Under the pieces are notes generated by a model that searched no databases, was not told the origin of the DNA, and saw only the letters and a program-made list of their open reading frames with translations. A program made the position numbers and the translations under genes. DNA of 40,767 bases from CAZRGV01 sp964599655 (lineage in GTDB: Bacteria; Planctomycetota; Planctomycetia; Isosphaerales; Isosphaeraceae), in the NCBI GenBank assembly GCA_964599655.1, contig CAZRGV010000047.1, forward strand, positions 1 through 40,767, given 5' to 3'. Below, piece by piece: positions 7,644-16,783 of this stretch (positions within the stretch are counted from its first letter, which is position 1; each line of letters begins with the position of its first letter).

Positions 7644-8420
7644 ATGGCTCGACGGGCGACCGTCTCTGTTCACTTGCTGCCGAGCCTGATCCCGCCGGAC
7701 GCCCTGACCGGGGGTGTGGCGGTGGTCATCGACGTGCTGCGCGCCTCGACGGCCATGATCCAGGCTCTCGCGTCCGGTTGCGAGACGATCCGTCCTTGCC
7801 TGGAGATCGAGGACGCCCGACGACTCGCCGGCGCGTTGCCGGAGGGCTCGGTCCTGCTCGCCGGAGAGCGCCAGGGGGTTCCGATCGCGGGCTTCGCCTT
7901 CGGCAACTCCCCGTCGAGCTTCACGCCCGTTGTCTGTGAAGGCAAAACCCTTGTGATCACGACCACGAATGGGACCAGGGCCATTCTCGCCAGCCAGAAG
8001 GCCGATCGCGTGCTCATTGCTTCATGGCTGAATTTCACAGCGACCGCCCGCGTCCTGAGGGCCGAGACGCGCCCGTTGCACCTCGTCTGCTCGGGAACCG
8101 ATGGTTGTGTCAGCTTCGAGGATACGTCGCTGGCCGGCGCCTTCGTTCTCGACCTGGCCGACCGCCCCGAACGCCCCTTGGAGCCGGGCAACGACGCGGC
8201 CCTGATCGCCCTGGAGCTGGCCCGAGGCCAGCGCCGGCTGGCCGGCGACGACCCGCACTGGCTGGCCCGCTCGCTCCGCCTGGGACGCGGCGGCCACCGC
8301 GTGGCTGAGCTTGGCTTCGAGGCCGATTTCGAGGTCGTCGCCCAGGTTGATCGGTTCGACCTGATCGCCGAGCTGAAACACGGCCCGCTTCGCATCGAAC
8401 GCGTGATCACTCCCTTGTAA
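7644..8420 (+). CDS. comB: 2-phosphosulfolactate phosphatase family protein (ComB-like)
   Basis: A 258-residue cytoplasmic protein with the ComB family landmarks in order: VVIDVLRASTAMIQAL (about residues 30-45), LLAGERQGVPIAGFAFGNSP (about 70-89), and LVITTTNGTRAI (about 102-113). The founding enzyme removes phosphate from 2-phosphosulfolactate in coenzyme M synthesis, a Mg-dependent reaction. Bacterial members are widespread where coenzyme M is not expected, so the true substrate here is uncertain; sulfolactate metabolism is one possibility. The start at 7644 is the last in-frame ATG before the conserved region. The only upstream match is a weak GGGA. The gene lies 92 bp before glycyl-tRNA synthetase on the same strand. 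Confidence 0.88.
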   Translation: MARRATVSVHLLPSLIPPDALTGGVAVVIDVLRASTAMIQALASGCETIRPCLEIEDARRLAGALPEGSVLLAGERQGVPIAGFAFGNSPSSFTPVVCEGKTLVITTTNGTRAILASQKADRVLIASWLNFTATARVLRAETRPLHLVCSGTDGCVSFEDTSLAGAFVLDLADRPERPLEPGNDAALIALELARGQRRLAGDDPHWLARSLRLGRGGHRVAELGFEADFEVVAQVDRFDLIAELKHGPLRIERVITPL

Positions 8421-8512
8421 GCGAACCAGTCCGACCGACCGACGACCGAGGAACGAGAACCCAGGCGGGGTGGGCCCTGCCAAGGTCATGCCCCCGGAAA
8501 GGTGACGACGCG

Positions 8513-10036
8513 ATGGACATGGACAAGCTGGTCTCCCTCTGCAAGCGGCGGGGCATCATCTTCCCGTCGAGCGAGATCTACGGCGGCCTGAACGGCTTCT
8601 GGGACTACGGCCCGCTCGGCGTCGAGCTGAAGCGAAACATCAAAGACGCCTGGTGGCATGATATCGTCCACAGTCGAGACGACATGGTTGGCCTCGACAC
8701 GTCGATCATCATGAATCCGATGGTCTGGAAGGCGTCGGGCCACCTTGGCGGCTTCAGCGACCCGATGGTCGACTGCAAGGCGACCAAGGAGCGTTACCGG
8801 GCCGACCAGCTCTTCGTCTTCGCCTACCTGTTCCCCAAGACCAACGACAAGGGGGAACCGACCGAAGCCTGGCTGGCGGGCGTTGGCTCCTCGCCCGAGG
8901 AGGCCGCCGAGATCCCGGAGAAAAAGGCCGCCAAGCTGGCCAAGCGGTTCGGCCAGCCCGAGTCGCCGCCGACGGTCATCCCCTACATGGAGCTGTCCGA
9001 CACCGACCGCGAGAAGGTTATCGGCCCGTCGACCGACGAGCGAGGGACCCTCACCCCGCCCCGGTCGTTCAACCTGATGTTCAAGACCTACGTCGGTGCG
9101 CTGGAAGACGCCTCGAACGTCGCCTACCTCCGTCCCGAGACGGCCCAGGGGATCTTCGCCAACTTCAAGAACGTGGTCGACACGGGCCGCGTCAAGATTC
9201 CCTTCGGAATTGCACAGATCGGCAAGAGTTTTCGCAACGAGATCAACCCCCGCAACTTCACCTTCCGCTCCCGCGAGTTCGAGCAGATGGAGATCGAGTT
9301 CTTCTGCAAGCCCGAAGAGGCGAGCGCGTGGTACGCCTACTGGCGCAAGGAGCGGTTCGACTGGTACGTTCGCCACGGGCTGCAGTCTGACCGGCTCCGG
9401 CTCCGCGACCACGACCCGCAAGAGCTCGCCTTCTACTCGACGGCCACCGCCGACATCGAGTACGCGTTCCCCTTCGGCATCAGCGAGCTGGAGGGGATCG
9501 CCCACCGCGGCGATTACGACCTCCGGCAGTACATGGAGCACAGCGGCAAGGACCTGAGCTACTTCGACGAGGAGACCAAGCAGCGGTTCGTGCCGCACGT
9601 CGTCGAGCCCTCGGCCGGCGCCGATCGCGCGACCCTGGCCGTGCTCTGCGAGGCGTTCGTCGAGGACGAGGTCGGCGGCGAGGCCCGCACCGTCCTGAAG
9701 TTCCACCCGCGGCTCGCCCCGCTCAAGGCGGCCGTCTTCCCGCTGGTCAAGAAGGACGGCATGCCCGAGAAGGCCGAGGCCATCTACCGCGAGCTGAAAA
9801 CCCGGTTCCACGTCTTCTACGACGAGAAGGGGGCCATCGGCCGACGCTACCGCCGCCAGGACGAGGCCGGAACCCCGTTCTGCATCACGGTCGACGGCCA
9901 GACGCTCCAGGACGACACCGTGACCTTCCGCGACCGCGACAGTTGCCGGCAGTGGCGGGTTCCGGCCGCCGGCGTCTCGCGCGCCCTGCAAGACCTTCTG
10001 GACGGCTCGGCCAGGCCCCCCGACCCGGCCGGTTGA
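8513..10036 (+). CDS. glyS: Glycyl-tRNA synthetase, single-chain (dimeric) type
   Basis: Charges tRNA-Gly with glycine; class II aminoacyl-tRNA synthetase of the single-chain (archaeal/eukaryotic/Gram-positive) type, not the alpha/beta tetramer. The 507-residue protein has the N-terminal signature IFPSSEIYGGLNGFWDYGPL, then HLGGFSDPMVDCK and RPETAQGIFANFKNV (about 206-220). Motif 2 lies around SFRNEINPRNFTFRSREFEQ (about 239-258), and a motif-3-like EPSAGADRATLAVL follows near 364-377. A C-terminal anticodon-binding domain starts around FHPRLAPLKAAVFPL. It is longer than compact bacterial forms because of an insertion of roughly residues 100-180, with a charged helix (EEAAEIPEKKAAKLAKRFG). 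The start carries two close ATG codons (8513 and 8519). Confidence 0.97.
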   Translation: MDMDKLVSLCKRRGIIFPSSEIYGGLNGFWDYGPLGVELKRNIKDAWWHDIVHSRDDMVGLDTSIIMNPMVWKASGHLGGFSDPMVDCKATKERYRADQLFVFAYLFPKTNDKGEPTEAWLAGVGSSPEEAAEIPEKKAAKLAKRFGQPESPPTVIPYMELSDTDREKVIGPSTDERGTLTPPRSFNLMFKTYVGALEDASNVAYLRPETAQGIFANFKNVVDTGRVKIPFGIAQIGKSFRNEINPRNFTFRSREFEQMEIEFFCKPEEASAWYAYWRKERFDWYVRHGLQSDRLRLRDHDPQELAFYSTATADIEYAFPFGISELEGIAHRGDYDLRQYMEHSGKDLSYFDEETKQRFVPHVVEPSAGADRATLAVLCEAFVEDEVGGEARTVLKFHPRLAPLKAAVFPLVKKDGMPEKAEAIYRELKTRFHVFYDEKGAIGRRYRRQDEAGTPFCITVDGQTLQDDTVTFRDRDSCRQWRVPAAGVSRALQDLLDGSARPPDPAG

Positions 10037-10187
10037 CCGAACCCCACGGCGGCCCGGGACGTGGGAAACGATCGGCCCGTGTTGGGCTCCCGGCTCATCC
10101 CGGGGCCGCGCCCCTTGGCAATGTCGCTCAAAACGGCCATCATCGAGTGCGACGTGTCTCCCCGCTTCCGGACGTCAAGGCCGCGCG

Positions 10188-11036
10188 ATGAACCCTTGCA
10201 TCAACCAGGTCACCACCCTGAGCACCCCCTTCGAGGCCGACATCCCGGCCTACGCGAAGTCGGGCTGGACGTCCGTCGAGATCTGGCTGACCAAGCTGGA
10301 GCAGTATCTCGAAGGCCATACGATCGCCGAGGCCCGGTCGCTGCTCGACGACTTCGGCGTGAGGGCCGTCGCGGCATCGTCGCAAGGCGGCCTGCTGCTC
10401 TCGCGCGGCCAGCAGCGTGAGGCGCACTGGGACCACTATCGCCATCGGCTCGAGGCGCTTGAGGCGCTCGGCGTCGGGACCCTGGTCCTGGCTCCCGACT
10501 TCACCCACGACCCCACCTCCGACGACCTCGCCCGCGCCGCCGGTTCCCTCGTCGAGGCGGCGGAGCTGGCTCGAGGCGCGGGCATCCGCCTGGCCCTGGA
10601 GTTCCAGAAAACGGCCCGCTTCTGCGCCAGCCTGGACACGACCCTCGCCCTGATCGCGCAGTGCGGCGCCGACAACCTGGGCGTCTGCCTCGACCTGTTC
10701 CACTACTACACCGGCCCGAGCAAGTTCGAGGACCTCGCCTATCTCTCCTCCGACAATCTGGCCTGGTTGCAGCTTTGCGACCTCAGCGGCACGCCCCGCG
10801 AACTGGCCGGCGACGCCGACCGGATCTTTCCGGGCGAGGGGGATTTTCAGCTCGATCCGATCCTTCAACATTTGAACCATATCGGCTACGACGGCCCTGC
10901 GTCGCTGGAGGTTCTCAACCCGATGCTCTGGTCGATCCCGGTCGATCGCGTGGCCGACGTCGCCTTTCAGGCCATGTCGCGCCTCTTGAGCCGCGGACGC
11001 GAACGCGGTTCCGAAGCCACTCGCGGAGGGCCCTGA
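10188..11036 (+). CDS. Sugar phosphate isomerase/epimerase-like TIM barrel protein
   Basis: A 282-residue member of the xylose-isomerase-like TIM barrel superfamily (AP endonuclease 2 family). Acidic and His residues at the barrel strand ends fit the usual divalent-metal site: VEIW (about 25-28), LALEFQ (about 138-143), CLDLFHYY (about 165-172), GEGDF, and ASLEVLNP near 240-247. Members isomerise or epimerise sugars or dehydrate inositol-type compounds; the substrate here cannot be told. No signal peptide is seen. The ribosome binding site is weak (AAGG). The stop is followed within 3 nt by the GTG start of a membrane-protein gene, so the two are probably co-transcribed. Confidence 0.85.
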   Translation: MNPCINQVTTLSTPFEADIPAYAKSGWTSVEIWLTKLEQYLEGHTIAEARSLLDDFGVRAVAASSQGGLLLSRGQQREAHWDHYRHRLEALEALGVGTLVLAPDFTHDPTSDDLARAAGSLVEAAELARGAGIRLALEFQKTARFCASLDTTLALIAQCGADNLGVCLDLFHYYTGPSKFEDLAYLSSDNLAWLQLCDLSGTPRELAGDADRIFPGEGDFQLDPILQHLNHIGYDGPASLEVLNPMLWSIPVDRVADVAFQAMSRLLSRGRERGSEATRGGP

Positions 11037-11038
11037 CC

Positions 11039-11572
11039 GTGTCGGTGGCGGCCATCCGACCTCCGTCGGCGATCTACCACGAAGAGCAATACTTCGCCTG
11101 GTGGCTCTACGCGCTGCTGGCCGCGATGGTCGGCCTGGGCTGGGTCGGCCTGGCCTGGCACCGCAACGCGCCGCACGACCCGCCTCCGCCGGCCGCCGCC
11201 TGGTCGCTGGAGGTTCCGGTCGCCCTGGCCGTCGGCCTGGTGCTCCCCTCGGTCCTGCTGGTCGGTGTCCTCCGGATGACCACCGAGGTCACGCCGACCG
11301 ACTGCCGCGTCTGGTTCGGCTGGATCCCCACGTATCGTCGCCTGATCGTGCTCAATGAAATCCAGTCGATCGAGGTCGTCCGTTACAACGCGATTCGCGA
11401 CCACGGATTCTGGGGCGTCCGCAAATCCCGCGACGGCGAACGCGCCTTCACCGCGAGAGGCGACCGCGGCGTGCGGCTCGTCATGAGCGACGGTAGCCGG
11501 ATCCTCATCGGCAGCCAGCAGCCCGAACTCCTGGCCCGGGCGCTGGAACAGGCCCTCCGGCTCGAAGCCTGA
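11039..11572 (+). CDS. DUF6141-like membrane protein with PH-like domain
   Basis: A 177-residue protein starting at a GTG, with GGAGG 9 nt upstream. There are two membrane helices (WLYALLAAMVGLGWVGLAW, about 22-40, and VALAVGLVLPSVLLVGV, about 61-77). A soluble C-terminal domain of about 95 residues follows, with VRYNAIRDHGFWGVRK, FTARGDRGVRLVMSDGSR and ILIGSQQPELLARAL. This pattern (short helical hairpin, then a PH-like beta domain ending in LIGTQxPexLxxAL) is what I recall for the uncharacterised DUF6141 family; the family name is from memory. Function unknown. It ends 10 bp from the convergent aldolase gene. Confidence 0.75.
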   Translation: MSVAAIRPPSAIYHEEQYFAWWLYALLAAMVGLGWVGLAWHRNAPHDPPPPAAAWSLEVPVALAVGLVLPSVLLVGVLRMTTEVTPTDCRVWFGWIPTYRRLIVLNEIQSIEVVRYNAIRDHGFWGVRKSRDGERAFTARGDRGVRLVMSDGSRILIGSQQPELLARALEQALRLEA

Positions 11573-11582
11573 GACGCCTCGG

Positions 11583-12695
11583 TCAGATCGTCAGGACGCG
11601 ATCGCGGGCCCCCACGTCCCACTGGTCGACCAGCTCGCCGTTCTCGATCACATAAGCGAACTTGTGCAAGGCGCAGGTCGGGCAGATGTGGGTCGGAATG
11701 GCCAGCACGGGCGTTCCCGGCGGAAACTTGTCGGCCTCCGGCGTGTCGACGACCAGATGCTCCTCGCTCTGCCCGACGAGGGTCGCGTCGGGAACGTCGA
11801 GCAACCGCACCCTCGCCCCCGGTGGGTCGGCGGCGACCGCCTTGTGCCCCAGGTCCAGGCAGATCCGGCCCGGCCTCGGCCGGCTGATGACGCGGGTCAG
11901 CAGCAACGCGGCCGGTTCGCAAGGCAGGTCGGGCAGCTTGGCCGCGTAGCCGGCATCGTGCAGCACGCAGGTTCCCGGCGAAAGCTCGACTCCGGGCTCC
12001 TTCAACTCGGCGTGCAAGGGGAACGTCGGCGTGCCGCCGAAGACCATCCGGTGGACCGAGAACCCCTGCGCCTGAAGCCGGTCGCGAAGCCGGAGCGTCT
12101 TCTCCTGAACCGGCCGCACGGCCGCTCTCCGCTCCTCAAGTAGGGTATACTGGATGTGGCCGTCGTAGGCGTGCAGGCCGTCGGCGATGAGGTTCGGCAG
12201 CCGGTCAAGCATCATGAACAGCTCGGCCGCATCGTCGCCGGGCGCGATTCCGGTTCGACCCATGCCGACCTCGAGGTCGACCAGCACCGGCAAGGGCCGG
12301 CTGACGCCCTCCAGTCCGGCCGAAAGGGCTTTCGCGGCCTCGCCGTCGTCCGCCAGGACGCGAAAGACCGTGTTCGGGAACGCCTCGATCAGCCGGGCCA
12401 CACGAGGAATGTTTGGCCCCACGATCGGATACGCCAGGAGCACGTCGCGCCCGCCCGCGGCCGCGACCATCTCGGCCTCGGCAATGGTGGCACACTTATG
12501 CTTGTGAATCCCCATCTCTTCCGACAGTCGCACGATCGCCGGCATCTTGTGCGTCTTGACATGCGGCCGCAGCCGCTCGACATCGCCAGCGATGCCGGCC
12601 ATGGCCTCCAGGTTCTTCTGAACCATCGGCCGAAAGATCACCAGCGACGGACTCAAAAGGGCGGAGCAATCGTGGATCGTGTAGCGCGGATCCAT
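11583..12695 (-). CDS. D-threonine aldolase / D-serine dehydratase-like PLP enzyme
   Basis: A 370-residue fold-type III (alanine-racemase-like) PLP enzyme. RLRPHVKTHK at residues 41-50 holds the expected Schiff-base lysine (probably Lys47). The C-terminal PTHICPTC supplies His336 and Cys338, matching the His-x-Cys metal pair of D-serine dehydratase and D-threonine aldolase. Family reactions are retro-aldol cleavage of D-3-hydroxyamino acids to glycine plus aldehyde, or D-serine to pyruvate and ammonia; sequence alone does not separate these. The start at 12695 has GGGAG 9 nt upstream; a longer in-frame ATG at 12830 would run into the neighbour's promoter zone. It is divergent from the nitrilase gene, 152 bp away. 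Confidence 0.88.
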   Translation of the reverse strand: MDPRYTIHDCSALLSPSLVIFRPMVQKNLEAMAGIAGDVERLRPHVKTHKMPAIVRLSEEMGIHKHKCATIAEAEMVAAAGGRDVLLAYPIVGPNIPRVARLIEAFPNTVFRVLADDGEAAKALSAGLEGVSRPLPVLVDLEVGMGRTGIAPGDDAAELFMMLDRLPNLIADGLHAYDGHIQYTLLEERRAAVRPVQEKTLRLRDRLQAQGFSVHRMVFGGTPTFPLHAELKEPGVELSPGTCVLHDAGYAAKLPDLPCEPAALLLTRVISRPRPGRICLDLGHKAVAADPPGARVRLLDVPDATLVGQSEEHLVVDTPEADKFPPGTPVLAIPTHICPTCALHKFAYVIENGELVDQWDVGARDRVLTI

Positions 12696-12847
12696 CAGTA
12701 CCGACTCCCGGGAGGTTGGCCAGAATCCAGCTTCGAGGATAACGCGCCCGGCGCCTCCCGGCGAGGCTCGATCCTTGCGGGCCAATCCCGCCTCGCCGAG
12801 AATGAGCCGGACGCACCGGATTCGCCGCACACCGGAGACCGCCTGCC

Positions 12848-13789
12848 ATGAGCCCTCGACGACGCCCGATCAAGGTCGCCACCGTCTCCTACCGCCCCAC
12901 CGTCGGGGCCGACTCTCCGGAGGGGATCGACCGGCTGTTGAAGGAAGCCAGCCTCTACGTCGAGCGATCCGCCCGGATGGGAGCCGACCTCGTCGCCTTC
13001 ACCGAGGTCTATCCACAACTGGGCCTCAAAGATCCGTTCCACCACGCCGAGCCCGTCGACGGCGGCACGCTGCCACGCGCCCGAGAACTGGCCAAGTCGC
13101 ACCGGCTCTACATCGTCTGGCCTCGCGTCGAGTACGACCCCGACCGCGGCCTCCGGAACACGTCGATCTTGATCGGCCGCGACGGCGAGGTCGTCGGACG
13201 CTACGACAAGATGTTTCCCACCGTCGGCGAACTCGAAAAGGGCATCGTCCCCGGCACCGAGGCCCCTTGCTTCGAGACCGACTTCGGCCGCGTCGGCCTG
13301 ATGATCTGCTTCGACCTGAACTTCCGGGAAGTCCACGAGTCGCTCGCCCGGGGCAAACCCGACCTCGTCGTCTTCTCCTCGATGTATCGCGGCGGCCTCC
13401 AGGCTCAGGCCCTCGCCTTCGAGCTCGGCGCCTTCGTCGTCACCGCCGTGAAACCCGAGCTCGGCCTGGTCATCGACCGCTGCGGACGAATCCTCAAGGA
13501 AGCCACCTACGAGACGCTCGCCGTCGCGCCGATCAACACCAACAGCATCGCGCTCCACATGGACTTCAACTGGGGCAAGATGGATGAAATGCTGGCCAAG
13601 TATGGACCCGACCTGACGTTCGACTACCACACGCGAGAAGCCTTCCTCGTCATCGAGTACGCCGGCGAACGCGACATCGACGAACTCGTCCGCGAGTTCG
13701 GCCTGGAGCCCGCCGACGCCTACTGGGCCCGCTCCCGCAAGGCCCGGGCCGAGGCCCTCGCGAAATATCAGAAATCAGCATCTCGTTAG
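12848..13789 (+). CDS. Carbon-nitrogen hydrolase (nitrilase superfamily)
   Basis: A 313-residue amidase/nitrilase-superfamily enzyme. The catalytic triad is visible: Glu53 in VAFTEVYP, Lys121 in GRYDKMFPTVGELEKG, and Cys154 in GLMICFDLNFREV. The core is complete to about residue 250 (INTNSIALHMDFNWGK). A C-terminal extension of about 60 residues is acidic then basic. It hydrolyses C-N bonds in amides, ureides or nitriles; the substrate is not evident. There is no signal peptide, so it is cytoplasmic. The gene diverges from the D-amino-acid PLP enzyme and converges on the M20 amidohydrolase, so it may form a nitrogen-salvage neighbourhood with them (inference). Confidence 0.9.
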   Translation: MSPRRRPIKVATVSYRPTVGADSPEGIDRLLKEASLYVERSARMGADLVAFTEVYPQLGLKDPFHHAEPVDGGTLPRARELAKSHRLYIVWPRVEYDPDRGLRNTSILIGRDGEVVGRYDKMFPTVGELEKGIVPGTEAPCFETDFGRVGLMICFDLNFREVHESLARGKPDLVVFSSMYRGGLQAQALAFELGAFVVTAVKPELGLVIDRCGRILKEATYETLAVAPINTNSIALHMDFNWGKMDEMLAKYGPDLTFDYHTREAFLVIEYAGERDIDELVREFGLEPADAYWARSRKARAEALAKYQKSASR

Positions 13790-13841
13790 ATCTTTGATAA
13801 TTGATCCGAACGATTTTTCCTCGCGCGATCCCCGGCTCCTC

Positions 13842-15158
13842 TCAGGGCTTCGGCGGCAGCAGTTCGACCACGGCCGCCGACATGGCCCTGATGCCGGTTC
13901 GGATGCTCGGGGCGGGGTCGGGGCGGTAGAGGGCCGAGTGCAGCGAGGGCAAGGAATCCCCCTTCGCCTCGGCCTCCGCGATCCGCTCGGGCGGGATCGT
14001 GCCGAGGCGGAACATGAAGGTCGGCACCCCGCCCTCGTGGAACAGGCCGAAGTCCTCGGCCCCCATCGTGGGCTCCACCGTCTCGACGTTCGACGCGCCC
14101 AGCTCCGCGACCAGCGCCGGCACGACCTTCGCGACCAGGCTCGGCGTGTTGATCGTCGGCGGTGTCGACTCGCCGACCTTAACCAGCGGCGCCGGAGCTC
14201 GATGAGCCGTCGACAGGCCAACCGCCCGCCGGCGAATCCCCTCGATCAACTGATCCCGCACCGAGTCGCTGTAGGCTCGCAAGGTCAACTGGAGGTGGAC
14301 CTCCGACGGGATGATGTTGTGCTTGGTTCCGCCGTGCATCGCGCCGACGGTGACAACCGCCGGGTCGATCGGCTTGACCTCACGGCTCACGATCGTCTGA
14401 AGGTCGAGCACCAGCATCGACGCGAGCACGATCGGGTCGACCGTGTTGTTCGGCATCGCCCCGTGCCCTCCCTTGCCTCGCACGAACACATCCACGGCTG
14501 TCGAACTGGCCATGGCTGGTCCCGAGCAATAGCCGACCTTGCCGGTCGCGAGATCGTGCGCGACGTGCAGAGCCAGGGCGTAATCGGGCTTCGGAAACCG
14601 CGTGTAAAGCCCGTCCTTGAGCATCTCCTTGGCGCCGCCGACGAACTCCTCGGCGGGCTGGCCGATGAGCACGGCGGTTCCCGACCACCGGTCCTTGTGG
14701 TCGGCCAGCCATCGGGCGGTGCCGATCAGGCAGGTCATGTGCACGTCGTGGCCGCAGGCGTGCATCACGCCGACGGGGTTCCCCTCGTTGTCCTTCGTCG
14801 TGACCTTGCTGGCGTACGGAACGCCGGTCTCCTCGGTCACGGGTAAGGCATCCAGATCACTGCGAACGAGAACGGTTGGCCCCTCGCCGTTGCGGAGCAC
14901 GGCCACGACCCCGAGCTGGCCGACCCCTTCCGTCACCTCCGCCCCAGTCGCCCGCAACTCCCTGGCGAATCGTCGAGCCGTCTCCACCTCCTGGAACGAA
15001 AGCTCCGGGTGGCTGTGCAGGTGCTTGTAAAGGCCGAGCAACTCCTCCTGGTGAGCCTCGAACCAGGCGTGATCCGGGTTCGGCTCCGCCGCGAGGGCCC
15101 CCGTGACGGGCAAGACCAAGACCAGGGCGAGACCAGGGCCGAGGAGCAAGCGAAGCAT
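13842..15158 (-). CDS. Exported M20-family amidohydrolase
   Basis: A 438-residue M20D-type metallo-amidohydrolase (hippurate / N-acyl-amino-acid hydrolase type). It has a signal peptide (MLRLLLGPGLALVLVLPVTGALAAEP), so it acts outside the cytoplasm. Metal-site motifs occur in order: SHPELSFQE, VRSDLDALPV, MHACGHDVHM, GQPAEEFVGGA, and the C-terminal LHSALYRPD. The dimerisation/lid domain has GGHGAMPNNTVDPI. It probably cleaves N-acyl or peptide-like amide bonds with two Zn or Mn ions. It lies 53 bp downstream of a TPR gene on the same strand and is probably co-transcribed with it. Confidence 0.93.
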   Translation of the reverse strand: MLRLLLGPGLALVLVLPVTGALAAEPNPDHAWFEAHQEELLGLYKHLHSHPELSFQEVETARRFARELRATGAEVTEGVGQLGVVAVLRNGEGPTVLVRSDLDALPVTEETGVPYASKVTTKDNEGNPVGVMHACGHDVHMTCLIGTARWLADHKDRWSGTAVLIGQPAEEFVGGAKEMLKDGLYTRFPKPDYALALHVAHDLATGKVGYCSGPAMASSTAVDVFVRGKGGHGAMPNNTVDPIVLASMLVLDLQTIVSREVKPIDPAVVTVGAMHGGTKHNIIPSEVHLQLTLRAYSDSVRDQLIEGIRRRAVGLSTAHRAPAPLVKVGESTPPTINTPSLVAKVVPALVAELGASNVETVEPTMGAEDFGLFHEGGVPTFMFRLGTIPPERIAEAEAKGDSLPSLHSALYRPDPAPSIRTGIRAMSAAVVELLPPKP

Positions 15159-15211
15159 CGACGCGTTCTCCGAAAGCGTTCAACGGCAAGAACACCAGAC
15201 CGAATCGGCCG

Positions 15212-15535
15212 TCAGTCTCCAATTCCCATCTGTTTATAATAGGCCCGCGCCTTGGCCTCTTCAGCCTCGGGAATGCGACCGCAGCGCTGGTAGATGACCG
15301 ACAGGGCGGTGTAGCTGAAGGTGTCGTCGGGTTCCAGCTCGACGACCTTCTTGGCGTGGAAAATGGCCTCGTCGGCCTGGGCCAGGTCGGCATGGAGCTT
15401 GGCCAGCATGCCGTGGCCGATCACGAAGGCCGGATCGAGCTCGACCGCCTCCTTGAGCTTGGCGATGGCGGCTTCCTTATCGCCCTTGTCTCGAAGCTCG
15501 ACGGCCTGGTCATAAAGTTCGTCGGGGGTTGGCAT
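15212..15535 (-). CDS. Small TPR-repeat protein
   Basis: A 107-residue protein made almost wholly of tetratricopeptide repeats: YDQAVELRDKGDKEAAIAKL / KEAVELDPAFVIGHGMLAKL / HADLAQADEAIFHAKKVVEL / EPDDTFSYTALSVIYQRCGR. There are about three repeats with the usual small residues and Pro at the helix junctions. No signal peptide, so probably a cytoplasmic interaction module. AAGGAG sits 8 nt before the ATG at 15535 and fixes this start over a longer open frame to 15682. It heads a likely two-gene unit with the M20 amidohydrolase. Partner unknown. Confidence 0.88.
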   Translation of the reverse strand: MPTPDELYDQAVELRDKGDKEAAIAKLKEAVELDPAFVIGHGMLAKLHADLAQADEAIFHAKKVVELEPDDTFSYTALSVIYQRCGRIPEAEEAKARAYYKQMGIGD

Positions 15536-15729
15536 CGGTCGAACTCCTTGGAAGTCGTCGTCAGTCGGGCAGGACGCCATTGTAGCGCCAGACCGGCCCG
15601 CGACGCCAGACGTGCCCCAGACCATCCGGCCGTCATGCCTGCCTGGACCCGGCGCCTCCTGGTCTGTAGAGTGGGACCCCACGGACCATCAACCTCGCTG
15701 CGACCGCGAAGAGACGGAGACAGAGATCG

Positions 15730-16755
15730 ATGCGCTACCTGACCCTGGGACCGACCGGCGTGCTGGTCAGCGAGCTTTGCCTCGGCACGATGACCTTCGG
15801 TGAGGGCTGGGGTTTCGGCGGGATCGACGTGCCCCAGGCCGACGAGATCGTGGGCCGAAGCCTCGACGCCGGAATCAACTTCATCGACACGGCCGACATC
15901 TACAGCGCCGGCGATTCCGAGATCATCGTCGGAAAAACCCTCGAAAACGGGCGGCGAGACAAGGTCGTGCTGGCCACCAAGGCCCTCGGCCGCATGGGCC
16001 CCGGCCCCAACGACTCCGGGCTGAGCCGCTACCATCTCGTCCGTGCCTGCGAAGCCTCACTCAAGCGTCTGAACACAGATCGAATTGATCTTTACCAGAT
16101 TCATGGATTCGATGCCCGGACGCCGCTCGACGAGGTCCTTCGCGCTCTCGACGATCTGGTGCGGTCCGGCAAGGTGCTTTATGTTGGCTTCTGCAACCTG
16201 GCGGCCTGGCAGATCGGCCTGGCTCTCGGCAAGGCCCAGGCCGCCGGCCTCGCGCGGTTCGTCAGCGCTCAGATGTACTACAGCCTCGTCGGCCGCGACA
16301 TCGAGCACGAGGTCATTCCCGTCTGCCAGTACGAAAACCTGGCCGTCCTTCCCTGGAGCCCGCTGGCCGGCGGCTTCCTCACGGGCAAGTACCGTCGCGA
16401 GCAGACCAGCCATCCCGTGGGCAGCCGGTTCTCGACCAGCAAGTTCGGCGAGTTCCCGCCGGTTGACAAGGCAAAAGGATTCGATGTTGTCGATCGCTTG
16501 ATCGACATGGCCGAGCGGCACAACACGACCCCGGCGGCGATCGCGCTCCGATGGATGCTGGGCAAGCCAGCGATTACCTCGGTCATCATCGGTGTCAAGA
16601 ACGTCAAGCAACTCGACCAGAACCTCGCGGCCACGACGCTGGAACTCCCCGCCGAGGAGCTGGACGCCCTCGACGCCATGACCCGGCCGGCCGAGTTGTA
16701 TCCAAACTGGATGATCCGTCGACAGGCCGGACAGCGGGCCCTGGCGCAGTCGTAA
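15730..16755 (+). CDS. Aldo/keto reductase
   Basis: A 341-residue NADPH-dependent oxidoreductase of the aldo/keto reductase superfamily, (beta/alpha)8 barrel. The tetrad is visible: Asp53 and Tyr58 (FIDTADIYSAG), Lys84 (LATKA) and His125 (LYQIHGFD). The C-terminal cofactor-binding stretch TSVIIGVKNVKQLDQNL is present. It resembles the YajO/IolS group. The substrate is unknown; sugars or small aldehydes are typical. Upstream is GGAG. Divergent from the TPR gene. It is followed by a strong inverted repeat that also serves the convergent ATPase gene. Confidence 0.92.
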   Translation: MRYLTLGPTGVLVSELCLGTMTFGEGWGFGGIDVPQADEIVGRSLDAGINFIDTADIYSAGDSEIIVGKTLENGRRDKVVLATKALGRMGPGPNDSGLSRYHLVRACEASLKRLNTDRIDLYQIHGFDARTPLDEVLRALDDLVRSGKVLYVGFCNLAAWQIGLALGKAQAAGLARFVSAQMYYSLVGRDIEHEVIPVCQYENLAVLPWSPLAGGFLTGKYRREQTSHPVGSRFSTSKFGEFPPVDKAKGFDVVDRLIDMAERHNTTPAAIALRWMLGKPAITSVIIGVKNVKQLDQNLAATTLELPAEELDALDAMTRPAELYPNWMIRRQAGQRALAQS

Positions 16756-16783
16756 GGGCCCGGGTTCGCACCGAGACAAGAGC

